A DNA stretch of 39,407 bases from a bacterium (GCA_018062085.1 JAGOSY010000039.1:1-39407), one strand, 5' to 3'; shown: positions 1-8,225, counted from the first letter of the stretch. Numbers and translations are program-made. Notes: a model not told the origin generated them from the sequence alone.

Positions 1-1
1 A

Positions 2-1369
2 ATTAGTCAGAAAACCGGTTCAGCAGACCGCGCGAAAACATTGTGGGCTGAAGCGTATTCCGATCTCAATCAACTTAAGAAGGAGAATGCAAAGTACGAC
101 TCAATATATAACGCTTCGATAATGACTGGCACGGAAACAAGTAGTGACAGAATACAACTTATGAAAGTGATGGCCAAAAGAGCTAATCTAATTTCTAAGG
201 CAAATAAGTATGTAGTTAACGTGTATGAACCTGAGCGCTCGCAGGAAACAGAACTTGGCGCGACTACAGCACTGGAGCTTGATCGTCAATTTCAAGCGAT
301 GAAAGTGCAGCATTCCGCTTGGCTAAAAGCTAATCCCGACTTAAAAGCAAACCACATCGTAATTTATGCACATGGAGGTTTAACCCCTGACTACGCAGCG
401 CTCGAAAATGCTGCGTCACACATTGAGTGGTGGAAAAGCAACAATATTTATCCGGTGTATTTTGTTTGGCATACCGGACTTTCAGACATTATTCATGACC
501 TGTATAGCATACGAATTGGTGATTCAAAACCGCCGCCTGTCCCTCCTTTTATCAAGCCTATTGCAGACAATTTGCCTCTAGACGATCAGATTGAGAAACT
601 CGCAAAAAATTCAGACTTCATACGATTTTGGTCTCAAATGAAACTTAAGGCGCTAGCGGCCTCTTCATTTAGCAGTCCAATTACAAACAAAGAATGGGAA
701 ACGCCGGATACCATTCCCTCAAGCTTGCCTGCATCATCATTACTAATCTCTCGCCTTAGAAAATATGTCACGGAAAATCCAAAAACAGAAATTCATCTAG
801 TGGGTCACAGCGCTGGTTCTATTTTTTGTGCTGGAATACTACAAGCAATGCAACGAGAAGGGCTGCACGCGACTAGCGTATCATTTCTTGCACCAGCTCT
901 CAGAGTCAGTGACTTTCAACGTTTTGTTCTACCAAATCTTTCGACAGTAAAGACTTTTTCTGTCTTCAACTTGAGCGATAGATTTGAACGAAAAGATAGC
1001 TGTGACATCTTAGGAATAAAGTATCACAAATCACTATTGTACCTGGTCTCTAGGGGGTTAGAGAACAAGCAGGATGGAGACAACGAAGATTTCCCAGGAG
1101 AAGTTCCGTTACTGGGCCTTTCCAAATTTTCTGATCATTCTATGTCACTAGCAAACGACACACTCACAGCCGAAATTGCAAAATATCGCGGCAGGATTTT
1201 TTCATCTCCGAATGGTTCTCCCCTCACAGGTCAAACTGGAGCTGTTACTCACGGTGGCTACTCACAAGACCAATCCACAATGACGTCTATAGCAAGAATT
1301 ATTAGGCAGAAGAATAAGGTAAACGCTTATGACCAGCACTGGCTTGACCTTTTCCTTCGATCAAATTAG
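2..1369 (+). CDS. Alpha/beta hydrolase (partial, 5' end outside window)
   Basis: The reading frame is open to the left edge, so the true start is probably outside the window; the first usable codon inside is a TTG at 41. Two segments mark an alpha/beta hydrolase fold: a strand with YAHGG (oxyanion-type HGG) near residue 110, and a nucleophile elbow GHSAGS with Ser about residue 257 counted from the TTG. Later Asp (near LSDRF) and His (SDHSM) residues could complete a Ser-Asp-His triad. No signal peptide or membrane segment is visible in the part present, so it is probably cytoplasmic. The substrate cannot be told; lipase/esterase-like activity is an inference. It faces a convergent HNH-ATPase gene, and similar hydrolases occur as effectors in defence islands, which fits the TIR and nuclease genes that follow. 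Confidence 0.65.
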   Translation: MSQKTGSADRAKTLWAEAYSDLNQLKKENAKYDSIYNASIMTGTETSSDRIQLMKVMAKRANLISKANKYVVNVYEPERSQETELGATTALELDRQFQAMKVQHSAWLKANPDLKANHIVIYAHGGLTPDYAALENAASHIEWWKSNNIYPVYFVWHTGLSDIIHDLYSIRIGDSKPPPVPPFIKPIADNLPLDDQIEKLAKNSDFIRFWSQMKLKALAASSFSSPITNKEWETPDTIPSSLPASSLLISRLRKYVTENPKTEIHLVGHSAGSIFCAGILQAMQREGLHATSVSFLAPALRVSDFQRFVLPNLSTVKTFSVFNLSDRFERKDSCDILGIKYHKSLLYLVSRGLENKQDGDNEDFPGEVPLLGLSKFSDHSMSLANDTLTAEIAKYRGRIFSSPNGSPLTGQTGAVTHGGYSQDQSTMTSIARIIRQKNKVNAYDQHWLDLFLRSN

Positions 1370-1470
1370 ATTTGCAAAGATACTCATGATGAAAGTAAAA
1401 ACCATCGCGTAAGCCAACTCAACTAATTGAAAATCTCAGTTTTTGACCATGGCTCCTAAAATTGCTTAAG

Positions 1471-2730
1471 TTATCGCAACCTTTTCCCTCTCGAGTTTAG
1501 GAAAGACAAATCCCAGGGCTCTGCCTCAATTTTCATTTTGGGGTCTTGCGAAAACAATGTCAGGTGGTCTTTCTCGCGATACAGCCTGACAACCTCCCAG
1601 CCCCTCCACTGAACATCAGATAAATCAATGCTATCCAGTCGCATTGTCATTATTGTCTGAAAGTGGTTCTCCGGAGCCAATAACTGCGACTCAAGCTTGT
1701 CGAAGTATTTGACACCAAAGAGCAAATTGCAGTCGAGTACAAGTAGCGTAGGCTCCAAATTAGCTGATCTACGAGCAGCTGCCGTGGCGAAATCGATGAG
1801 AACCAGCTTCTGCTCTGTGTTGGCAAGGCAGGCGAATACACGCGGAGCATATTCATCCCGGCTAAGATTCAAGCGCAGTGTGGTAGTACCCTCCTCTTCG
1901 TCGACCTCAAATCGATAGTCTCGATAATTAGAGTGCGGAAACAAATTAACTGATTTGACAAGTTCATCTATCTCCCACTCAGGCAATTTCAAAATGTCCG
2001 CAATAAAGGACTTATCATTTCCTTCTGCCTTAACATCGAACTCAGGAACAGTTATCACGTTGCAATTGATAGGATTTCTGGACGTAGCAATTCCATTGAT
2101 TTCGTATTGAACTGGCCTTTCCTTGCTAACAGAAAACCTCATCGATACCGGATCTGGGTTGTAGTATTTCAGCCGAAACTCTAAATCAATCTTGCCTGGC
2201 TTGTGCCAGTTTAAGAGCTGCCTAGTGTCAAAAACACCACCCAAATACCGCCCAAAGCTGGTTTTCCCAATTGAATTATTGCCGAAAAGCAAAGTCAGCT
2301 TACCTAGCCTAACTGTGGCACCGGAGACAAACAGTGGACTTCGAATTAGTTCAAATTCTTCAATCCAGCCAATGGTAGAGCAAACACCGAGAATTTCCTT
2401 TTGCACACGGTGCTCGTGCAATCGCTTATAGCTGAAGAGCTTCCCAGAAGGATGTCCAACTCCGCCATTTGCGTCAACTAGTATTGCGTGCTTTGCACAC
2501 AACCAGATTCCATTTTGATGATGCATCAACTCCTGTCGGTTAAGTCCACCTTGACCTCGTGGGCCATCTGGAGAAGCACTGTAGATATGCGCAGCAATTC
2601 CTGCCTGAAGCGAGCCCCCGGTAGCCGGGTCGGCCCCAGCTGTTCGGATGGGACAATTAAGGTAACTGCACTGGAATCCAGCTCGCGAAGCGATTGTCTT
2701 CTTTGTAGCTTTCGTAAAATCGTTTCGCAT
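1471..2730 (-). CDS. HNH-like zinc domain fused to ABC-type ATPase
   Basis: A 419-aa protein in two parts. Residues 1-115 look like an HNH/treble-clef nuclease domain: Cys21 and Cys26, a central AHI strand near His48, an NGIWLC segment with Cys78 and His81, then ILVDANGG. Residues 125-400 are an SMC/OLD-type ATPase: Walker A GNNSIGKTS at 150-158, a signature-like NTEQKL near 304-309, and a Walker-B-like LLVLD ending at Asp333. The residue after this Asp is Cys, not the usual Glu, so hydrolysis may be weak or the call approximate. Known anti-phage systems such as Septu carry an ATPase and an HNH nuclease as two proteins; here they are in one chain with the nuclease first. Start ATG at 2730. 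The role in DNA cleavage is inferred from the domains. Confidence 0.7.
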   Translation of the reverse strand: MRNDFTKATKKTIASRAGFQCSYLNCPIRTAGADPATGGSLQAGIAAHIYSASPDGPRGQGGLNRQELMHHQNGIWLCAKHAILVDANGGVGHPSGKLFSYKRLHEHRVQKEILGVCSTIGWIEEFELIRSPLFVSGATVRLGKLTLLFGNNSIGKTSFGRYLGGVFDTRQLLNWHKPGKIDLEFRLKYYNPDPVSMRFSVSKERPVQYEINGIATSRNPINCNVITVPEFDVKAEGNDKSFIADILKLPEWEIDELVKSVNLFPHSNYRDYRFEVDEEEGTTTLRLNLSRDEYAPRVFACLANTEQKLVLIDFATAAARRSANLEPTLLVLDCNLLFGVKYFDKLESQLLAPENHFQTIMTMRLDSIDLSDVQWRGWEVVRLYREKDHLTLFSQDPKMKIEAEPWDLSFLNSRGKRLR

Positions 2731-2821
2731 GGCTGGCTGCGCCTCTTACAGTTAAGGCTGAAGATCTTAGCAGCACAAACGTAACTTGCTTTGAAAGTGG
2801 CCAATAAACTTGGAGACATAC

Positions 2822-3067
2822 GTGAAAGCACAAATACCGGGCATAGCAGATGACAATCATTTTCTAGCTCCTCACAAAAAGGACGAGCTACTGTTACTTG
2901 GTGCAAATATGATCGCAGCTGCTAAAGTTTCCTTTGACGCACTTAGACAGCAGCGGGTGTCCAAGGCAGGACTGTTAGATTTACCAAATTTGACAACTTC
3001 AAAGGCTGTACTTATATTCCACCGAACTTATATCATCACTATCGGCGCTTTAGACAAACTCACTTGA
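2822..3067 (+). CDS. Possible small protein of unknown function
   Basis: A short frame in the gap between the leftward HNH-ATPase and the tyrosine recombinase. A GTG at 2822 is preceded by GGAGA at 2812-2816, a workable ribosome site. The product (81 aa) has no family I recognise; the middle is helical and basic (QQRVSKAG). It could be a real small gene, a leader to the recombinase, or a remnant of an older gene. Length and start codon alone do not settle this. Confidence 0.25.
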   Translation: MKAQIPGIADDNHFLAPHKKDELLLLGANMIAAAKVSFDALRQQRVSKAGLLDLPNLTTSKAVLIFHRTYIITIGALDKLT

Positions 3068-3080
3068 TACAGAAAATACA

Positions 3081-3106
3081 TTCCCGAAAACAACCTTTTT
3101 CGGGAA
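3081..3106. promoter_or_regulatory. Inverted repeat with 10-bp arms (TTCCCGAAAA / TTTTCGGGAA)
   Basis: Left arm 3081-3090 and right arm 3097-3106 are perfect complements with a 6-nt loop. The right arm and its flank (3097-3112) recur at 3174-3189 with one mismatch in 16, inside the first codons of the tyrosine recombinase. The set may be a terminator for the preceding small frame or a protein binding site for autoregulation or recombination. There is no strong T run after the hairpin, which weakens the terminator reading. Confidence 0.5.
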
Positions 3107-3152
3107 AGCTGCTAAAATTTTTTGACAGGTCAACTGCGTTTGGTAATCAACA

Positions 3153-3779
3153 ATGAAAAAGTCCCAGTCATCATTTTCGGGAAAGTTGCAATTCCACCCG
3201 GCCGGTCCTCCCGTCAAACAAAAGAACCTAGCCAGACGCTCTCGCGAATTTCTAACTGCCGATGAAGTCAAACTGCTGATCGCCACCGCCAAGGCGCAAG
3301 GCCGATACGGAATCCGTGATTCTCTCTTGATCCTAATGACCTATCGACACGCCCTTCGTGTCGGCGAGGTCGTTGACTTGAAGTGGGACCAAGTCGATAT
3401 GGACAACGCAAAGCTCTACGTAAACAGGCTCAAGAACGGCGATTCATCAGTTCACTACTTAGAGGGTGATGAATTACGTGCACTCAGAAAGCTGAAAAGA
3501 GACTCGACAACATCAGCATTTGTATTCTGCTCTGAGCGAAAAGGACCGCTTACAACTAGCTCTGTGCACAAGCTAGTAGCCAGAACCGGCAAGCTGGCCG
3601 GAATGGAGTTTCCAATCCATCCTCACATGCTTCGACACGCAAAGGGCTACCAGCTGGCATCAAAGGGCGTTGATACACGAGCTATCCAAGCCTATTTTGG
3701 ACACAAAAATATTCAGCACACAGTGGTCTATACTAAGTTAGATCCATCGCGGTTTAAGGGATTCGGCAAAGATCTTTAA
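3153..3779 (+). CDS. FimB/FimE-like tyrosine recombinase
   Basis: A 208-aa site-specific recombinase of the phage integrase family. Catalytic residues can be placed: Arg69 (HALRVGE), probable Lys94, His158 and Arg161 (HPHMLRH), His184 (GHKNIQHT) and the nucleophile Tyr193 (VVYTK). The short length and the run from HPHMLRH to VVYT closely match the FimB/FimE type that inverts the fim promoter, rather than a full-length integrase with an arm-binding domain. It would break and rejoin DNA through a Tyr-phosphate link. Start ATG at 3153; no strong ribosome site is seen. It lies next to an inverted repeat whose arm is repeated within the gene start. No invertible segment is proven in the window; it could instead act in element integration or multimer resolution. 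Confidence 0.9.
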   Translation: MKKSQSSFSGKLQFHPAGPPVKQKNLARRSREFLTADEVKLLIATAKAQGRYGIRDSLLILMTYRHALRVGEVVDLKWDQVDMDNAKLYVNRLKNGDSSVHYLEGDELRALRKLKRDSTTSAFVFCSERKGPLTTSSVHKLVARTGKLAGMEFPIHPHMLRHAKGYQLASKGVDTRAIQAYFGHKNIQHTVVYTKLDPSRFKGFGKDL

Positions 3780-3873
3780 AGCAAGTCGTGCTTACAATCA
3801 TTGTCATGGTGTCATTTTCGCTGCAAAAACAAGTGCCAAATAGGCAGCAACCACACAGACGGGTCAATCAATC

Positions 3874-4905
3874 ATGCCACTCTTAATAAGCGCAGCAAAG
3901 CAAATTTCATCCAAGGTAGCTCCTGCACTAGCTTTAGTCTTTGGTAGCATTGCATTGCTCACCAGTTGTTCGTACAACAGTCTCGAAGAAAGAGATAAGA
4001 CGGTGGATGTCGGCAACCTGCCATCACAGAACGCATCGCTAACAGAACGTGCTCCAGAGAGAGGCAATTTCGACAAGTTATTCTTTACTCCACCAAACGA
4101 GAGAGACTCTGGAATACCCATTGGACTTGGCAATCTTGCAGTTGGCTCCAATTCATGTTTTTACGGCAAGCGCAGAAGCTATATCCTTGCATTTAGACCA
4201 GGTAACGATCTGCACAATTTGGCTTTCGGAAACCTATCTGAACAAGATGAACTGGTACTTTTGCGCGACGGTAAAGCTGTAAAACTTCGCAACGGCGAAC
4301 CAGTCTACTCACTAGGAACAAGAGGAGAGTGCGGGGACGTTCGTTTTCGTGATTATCAGCTATTGAAAGATAATTCGAAGATATTAGCTCCGGGCGTTTT
4401 CTATGTGGCGATACAATCGCCGCCAGGCCCATCTTTAAGCAAATGGAAAACAGATTTCAACAAAATAATGGCTTTCACAAAACATTCGAATCTGCAAATT
4501 GGACAGTGGAAAGGCGACAATGACTACGCAAAACCTCCGATGACGTTGTGGTACTGGAATTTTATGGAGCCTGGTCTATCAATGACGGAAACTGACAATG
4601 CGCAACGGGACGTAGCAATTACTGCTCACAGCGAACTGAGTCAACTTGTTTACGGCATAACAATTGAAAAGATCGGAATGAATGGCGAGGAGAGAGCTAA
4701 GCAGGACGAAGCCTTTGAAATCGTACGCAGAGGCGTTATTAAAGCCCTATATCCGGATATAAACGAGACTGCCTTAAGCTTAGTTACAACTAAGCTGGAT
4801 GAATCAGAGGACCCTATTGAAGACAAGAAGGGCTGGTCAATGTCACAGGTCGGCAATTCTTTCAGCACATCTTTTGGATTTACCAGTAAGCGCAAAAGCA
4901 GATAA
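3874..4905 (+). CDS. Lipoprotein of unknown function
   Basis: 343 aa with an N-terminal export signal: a basic start, a hydrophobic run from about 16 to 30, and a lipobox ALLTSC that places the lipidated cysteine at residue 32. The mature protein should therefore be anchored on the outer face of a membrane. The rest has no motif I recognise; the C-terminus is serine-rich and basic (TSKRKSR). It sits on the same strand just before the TIR gene (97-bp gap), so it may be transcribed with it, but a functional link is not shown. Confidence 0.6.
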   Translation: MPLLISAAKQISSKVAPALALVFGSIALLTSCSYNSLEERDKTVDVGNLPSQNASLTERAPERGNFDKLFFTPPNERDSGIPIGLGNLAVGSNSCFYGKRRSYILAFRPGNDLHNLAFGNLSEQDELVLLRDGKAVKLRNGEPVYSLGTRGECGDVRFRDYQLLKDNSKILAPGVFYVAIQSPPGPSLSKWKTDFNKIMAFTKHSNLQIGQWKGDNDYAKPPMTLWYWNFMEPGLSMTETDNAQRDVAITAHSELSQLVYGITIEKIGMNGEERAKQDEAFEIVRRGVIKALYPDINETALSLVTTKLDESEDPIEDKKGWSMSQVGNSFSTSFGFTSKRKSR

Positions 4906-5002
4906 CTATGGATCGTTGCAGGTTATTGATTGAATGGAGCGAAATGGCTAGGCAGTTAAATGTTTCGGATATACTGGGTTCCCTTGCATACGAGAACTCA
5001 GA

Positions 5003-6064
5003 ATGCCAGCCCAAGATGATGCCAAGAAAATATTCATCAGTCATGCAACTGCTGACAAGGCTTTGGCTAGCCGCTTCGTCAAGCTCCTTCAAACAGGTTT
5101 AAGCATCACGCATCCAGAAATTTTCTGTTCGTCGGGACCGGGCACAGGTGTACCATCGGGACGAGAGTTCAAGCAATATATTGAGAATGAACTATTAAAA
5201 ACCAACTTTGCTATCGCCCTGATAAGCCCAAGCTACTTTGAATCCACATTTTGCGTGTGTGAGCTGGGTGCAATTTGGGTTTTAAAGCCCAATTTTATTC
5301 CGCTTCTTGTTCCCCCTCAGTCATATAAAGAACTAGAAGCAGTCTCGACAGGTTTGTTGGCAGAAAAAATCGATAGTGAACAGTCGCTAGACAACTTGCA
5401 TCAAGCCCTAATGGATGCCGGTTGGGGAATAGGAAACACTGCTCGTTGGAACGCAATGAAAGACGAATTCCTCGAAGACTTAAAAACCATTGAAATAGCT
5501 AAGGCGACGAATGTGGCCGCTCACCAATTCTCAGAGCTAACGGAAAAATATAGAGCATCACAGCAATTGTTCAGAGAACAATCCAGTGAAGTAATTGCGC
5601 TGAAAGAACAGATAAAGGAATTAGAGAAAATCCGGCCTGCCGCAGCGGTTCAAAAGGTCACAGCGCAATTCTCTGGTAAAGATCCATTTGAAGAACTGCT
5701 AAGTGATTTCAAAAAAATAACTCGCAGTTTTTCTAAGATAGTCTGGGAAACTGTGTATAAAGATTATTGTGGAAAAAGCTCTTGGACACCCAATACAAAT
5801 GAAGATCGAGATGCTTGGGATAACGCTGTGAAAGCAGCTGAACGAAAGTTGTTAATCATCGACGGCGATGAGGAGAACGGTTTTACTATCTCCTGCGATG
5901 ATTCCCACACACAGATTGAGGAAGCAAAAGACAAGTTGAAAGAGATTGATCAATTCATCAGAGATGAAGCGCAGAAAAGCAACTTTATTCAAACGTTTAA
6001 TGAAAAACATAAGTATAAATTTGACGTTGAGAACCGCGATTTTTGGGATGACTATTTACGTTGA
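5003..6064 (+). CDS. TIR-domain protein with coiled coil
   Basis: 353 aa. Residues 7-145 form a TIR domain: the first strand and box FISHATAD at 11-18, a BB-loop-like region rich in Gly/Pro/Ser around 44-52, and the conserved CVCELGA with Glu87 in the position of the NADase catalytic glutamate. Residues about 165-220 are predicted coiled coil, and 230-353 is a charged helical domain I do not recognise. Bacterial TIR proteins act in anti-phage defence by cleaving NAD+ or making cyclic ADP-ribose signals; that activity is inferred here from the intact Glu. The start ATG at 5003 has only a weak purine stretch upstream. The next gene, 37 bp downstream, encodes a nuclease-type protein, so the two may form one defence unit. 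Confidence 0.8.
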   Translation: MPAQDDAKKIFISHATADKALASRFVKLLQTGLSITHPEIFCSSGPGTGVPSGREFKQYIENELLKTNFAIALISPSYFESTFCVCELGAIWVLKPNFIPLLVPPQSYKELEAVSTGLLAEKIDSEQSLDNLHQALMDAGWGIGNTARWNAMKDEFLEDLKTIEIAKATNVAAHQFSELTEKYRASQQLFREQSSEVIALKEQIKELEKIRPAAAVQKVTAQFSGKDPFEELLSDFKKITRSFSKIVWETVYKDYCGKSSWTPNTNEDRDAWDNAVKAAERKLLIIDGDEENGFTISCDDSHTQIEEAKDKLKEIDQFIRDEAQKSNFIQTFNEKHKYKFDVENRDFWDDYLR

Positions 6065-6101
6065 ATGACCGCCACTACTGATTTTAGCAGCGCCAGGAAA
6101 A

Positions 6102-7094
6102 ATGAGATTACGTGACTTTGTTCTTGAAGAATTGGCCAACATGGTAGTTGGTGACAATAGCGCTTTTCCGTATAGGTCTAGTTATTTCATCACGGAGTTT
6201 TTCAAACGCTGCGAACTAGATTATCAACATGACGGAACAACGCGTCCGCGCTGGACAGCCGATGTTTTAAAGGAATTGAACCAGCTTCCTAGTGACTCGG
6301 CGGACCTTCCCAACGAACAAATCTTGCGAGTTATTTTTGAACTCTTCGATCAAGATCACTTTGACAGAAAGCGCTTAGACCGAGAGCCAGCCCTAGTTGC
6401 ATTAAATGAACTTATAAAACGCCAGGGCTTGGAAGCTTATTTCGACGAGACTGGCTCGTGCTATGTTCGTAACACAGGTAGTGGTATTAGCTCATCTTTA
6501 GGGAAGCGATTAGTGGCACGCCCGCTATCGAAGGAAGAGATTGCAGAAAGGGAAAAAATTTCGGATTTTCTGAAAACCGCAAGTGAGGACGAATTTACCG
6601 AAAAGCTCTTAGTACCATTTTTCCAACGACACGGATTTCATCGAGTTAGCCCAGGTGGACACAACGAGAAGCTCTTAGAATTCGGCAAAGATCTGTGGAT
6701 GAAATACTTGCTCCCAACAGGCCACTGGATTTATTTTTGTGCGCAAATCAAAAAAGGCAAGATAGATGCAAGTGGAACTGGTGGACTGGGCAACGTAACT
6801 GAGATTTTAAATCAAGCCAGAATGGCAATCGATAACCCAATTTTTGATCCTGATACCAACCGGAAGGTGCTTCTGGACCACATATACATAATCGCAGCCG
6901 GTGATATTACGCGACCGGCGCGCGCTTGGATTGTGGAACATCTGGACAAGGAACAGCGACGTCACCTAATTTTCATGGATCGCGCAGAATTCTTAGACCA
7001 AAGCGCGCGGATATTGAAAGACTTAAAACTTGAAGACAAAGATTCGGTGGAGCTGAACAACATCGATCGAGATAATGAAGAAATGCCATTCTAA
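6102..7094 (+). CDS. Abortive-infection-like protein with PD-(D/E)XK nuclease domain
   Basis: 330 aa in two parts. The N-terminal ~120 residues, with VVGDNSAFPYRSS, FF and a later W, resemble a domain I recall at the N-terminus of abortive-infection proteins; this match is from memory. Residues 155-310 look like a restriction-endonuclease fold of the Mrr type: Glu166 in the first helix, Asp197 in GKDLWM, and Gln215-x-Lys217 in the strand CAQIKKGK. These residues would bind metal and cut DNA. Start ATG at 6102 with AGGAAAA just upstream. It follows the TIR gene by 37 bp on the same strand, which suggests co-transcription. Whether it cuts invading DNA, modified DNA or host DNA is unknown. Confidence 0.7.
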   Translation: MRLRDFVLEELANMVVGDNSAFPYRSSYFITEFFKRCELDYQHDGTTRPRWTADVLKELNQLPSDSADLPNEQILRVIFELFDQDHFDRKRLDREPALVALNELIKRQGLEAYFDETGSCYVRNTGSGISSSLGKRLVARPLSKEEIAEREKISDFLKTASEDEFTEKLLVPFFQRHGFHRVSPGGHNEKLLEFGKDLWMKYLLPTGHWIYFCAQIKKGKIDASGTGGLGNVTEILNQARMAIDNPIFDPDTNRKVLLDHIYIIAAGDITRPARAWIVEHLDKEQRRHLIFMDRAEFLDQSARILKDLKLEDKDSVELNNIDRDNEEMPF

Positions 7095-7103
7095 TGCTGG
7101 GGG

Positions 7104-7199
7104 TTTGTGTCACATAGATTAAGTGACTGGGTAAGTGACACAAAATCGACTAATTTTGCTTGAAATTTTGTTGTCACGCAAACGGCCGTATAAGTGACA
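7104..7199. promoter_or_regulatory. res-like array of inverted GTGAC sites upstream of serine recombinase
   Basis: TGTCAC at 7108-7113 faces GTGACA at 7135-7140 (33 bp end to end; arms extend to 10 perfect bp at 7104-7113 and 7135-7144). TGTCAC at 7172-7177 faces GTGACA at 7194-7199 (28 bp end to end). A further AAGTGAC lies at 7121-7127. TAAGTGACAC occurs exactly twice, at 7132-7141 and 7191-7200. Resolvase dimers bind inverted half-sites of about this span next to their own gene, so this is probably the res site and operator. Confidence 0.55.
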
Positions 7200-7223
7200 C
7201 CACAAAAAGAGAGGCAAAAAAAA

Positions 7224-7838
7224 TTGCTAATAGGCTATATGCGGGTATCAAAAGCCGATGGCTCCCAAACCGTCGACCTACAGAAGGACGCTCTCGTGGC
7301 CGCTGGCGTCACGAAGAAGCGCATGTATGAAGACCAAGCTTCAGGCAGAAAAGACGACCGCCCTGGTCTCGACGCTTGCCTTAAAGCGCTGCGTGAAGGC
7401 GATACGCTGCTTGTTTGGAAGCTTGATCGCCTTGGCCGCGACCTAACTCACTTGGTCAATCTCATTCAAGACCTCTCAAAACGCGGGGTAAAACTAAAGG
7501 TGTTAACCGGCCAGGGTGCCAGTATTGATACCAGCACGGCTTCTGGCAAACTAATTTTCGGAATCTTCAGTGCCCTAGCTGAATATGAACTGGCCCTGGT
7601 CTCTGAGCGAACACTGGCCGGGCTAGCCGCCGCCAGAGCCCGTGGACGAGTCGGCGGCCGCCGCCACACGATGACGCCAGCGAAAGTACATTTGGCCAAG
7701 GCGGCAATGGGCAATCCAGGCACGGTGGTCAATGATTTGTGCCAAGAACTAGGCATAAGCCGCCAGACACTCTACCGCTATGTCAGCCCGATTGGGGCTC
7801 TACGGCCGGACGGGAAGAAACTTCTAAAGAAGCGGTAA
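7224..7838 (+). CDS. Serine recombinase (resolvase/invertase family)
   Basis: About 204 aa. The catalytic domain has YMRVSK with the nucleophile serine at residue 9 from the chosen start, the DQASGR and RPGLD segments, VWKLDRLGRDL and the long helix after IFSALAEYE. The C-terminus has a helix-turn-helix (LCQELGISRQTLYRY) for site binding. I choose the TTG at 7224, because GAGAGG at 7209-7214 sits 9 nt upstream and this gives the usual short N-terminus; a GTG at 7194 is possible but lies inside the repeated site. It would resolve multimers or cointegrates, or invert DNA, at the adjacent GTGAC array. It lies between the defence genes and the degenerate Rhs fragment. Confidence 0.9.
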   Translation: MLIGYMRVSKADGSQTVDLQKDALVAAGVTKKRMYEDQASGRKDDRPGLDACLKALREGDTLLVWKLDRLGRDLTHLVNLIQDLSKRGVKLKVLTGQGASIDTSTASGKLIFGIFSALAEYELALVSERTLAGLAAARARGRVGGRRHTMTPAKVHLAKAAMGNPGTVVNDLCQELGISRQTLYRYVSPIGALRPDGKKLLKKR

Positions 7839-7928
7839 GCTGCAAAGTCCGCATGGCACTCTCGGCTGCATGCCCTGCCTATCAACGAGATTGCCCTATG
7901 CTGAGTGTTTTATGGAGGTTACCTTGAC

Positions 7929-7947
7929 GGTACGATTTCATCGTACC
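7929..7947. repeat. Small inverted repeat GGTACGA / TCGTACC
   Basis: 7-bp perfect arms (7929-7935, 7941-7947) with a 5-nt loop, 90 bp after the resolvase stop. No T run follows. Function unknown. Confidence 0.4.
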
Positions 7948-7968
7948 CAAATTGGCAAATTTGTAAAA

Positions 7969-8014
7969 GCTGGTTTTGAAGCTGCTGCAATTTATCAGCA
8001 GCTTCAAAACCAGC
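7969..8014. repeat. Hairpin with 19-bp perfect stem
   Basis: Arms 7969-7987 and 7996-8014 are exact complements with an 8-nt loop. The stem is longer than most terminators and there is no T run on either side. It may be a structured RNA, a recombination or binding site, or the residue of a mobile element. It starts 130 bp downstream of the serine recombinase. Confidence 0.6.
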
Positions 8015-8191
8015 ACAAGGAAAGATAGCGGAAATCGCTTGCTGGCACCCCTTACTCCAAACCATTAAAACACGCATGGTTAACCAGTGTTTCAAGGGTC
8101 AATTTCCCAAGGATAGCCTATCGCGTTCATTTTCGGCGAACTTCGACTCAACCTAAAACACTCTATAGTAGAAAATTTTCAGAAAGTAAAG

Positions 8192-8221
8192 AAAAAGTGC
8201 CACCGGTTAAGGTGGCACAAA
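8192..8221 (-). terminator. Rho-independent terminator of the leftward Rhs gene cluster
   Basis: GTGCCACC (8197-8204) pairs with GGTGGCAC (8211-8218) across a 6-nt loop. Reading leftward, the hairpin is followed by TTTTTC, the classic terminator layout. It lies downstream of the last gene of the Rhs cluster (ends 8662). The A run on the other side gives T's upstream of the hairpin, so it might be bidirectional. Confidence 0.75.
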
Positions 8222-8225
8222 AAGT

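Noticed and set aside
4908..5102. Short rightward frame between the lipoprotein and TIR genes
   Set aside because: It overlaps the TIR start in another frame, has no recognised domain, and ends in low-complexity Ser/Ala typical of an out-of-frame shadow.
3153..7838. Integrated prophage bounded by the two recombinases
   Set aside because: No capsid, terminase, portal or tail-assembly genes are seen, and no attachment-site direct repeats were found at the edges.
7969..8014. CRISPR or integron attC site
   Set aside because: A single hairpin without repeat-spacer periodicity, without attC-type core sites and without an integron integrase.
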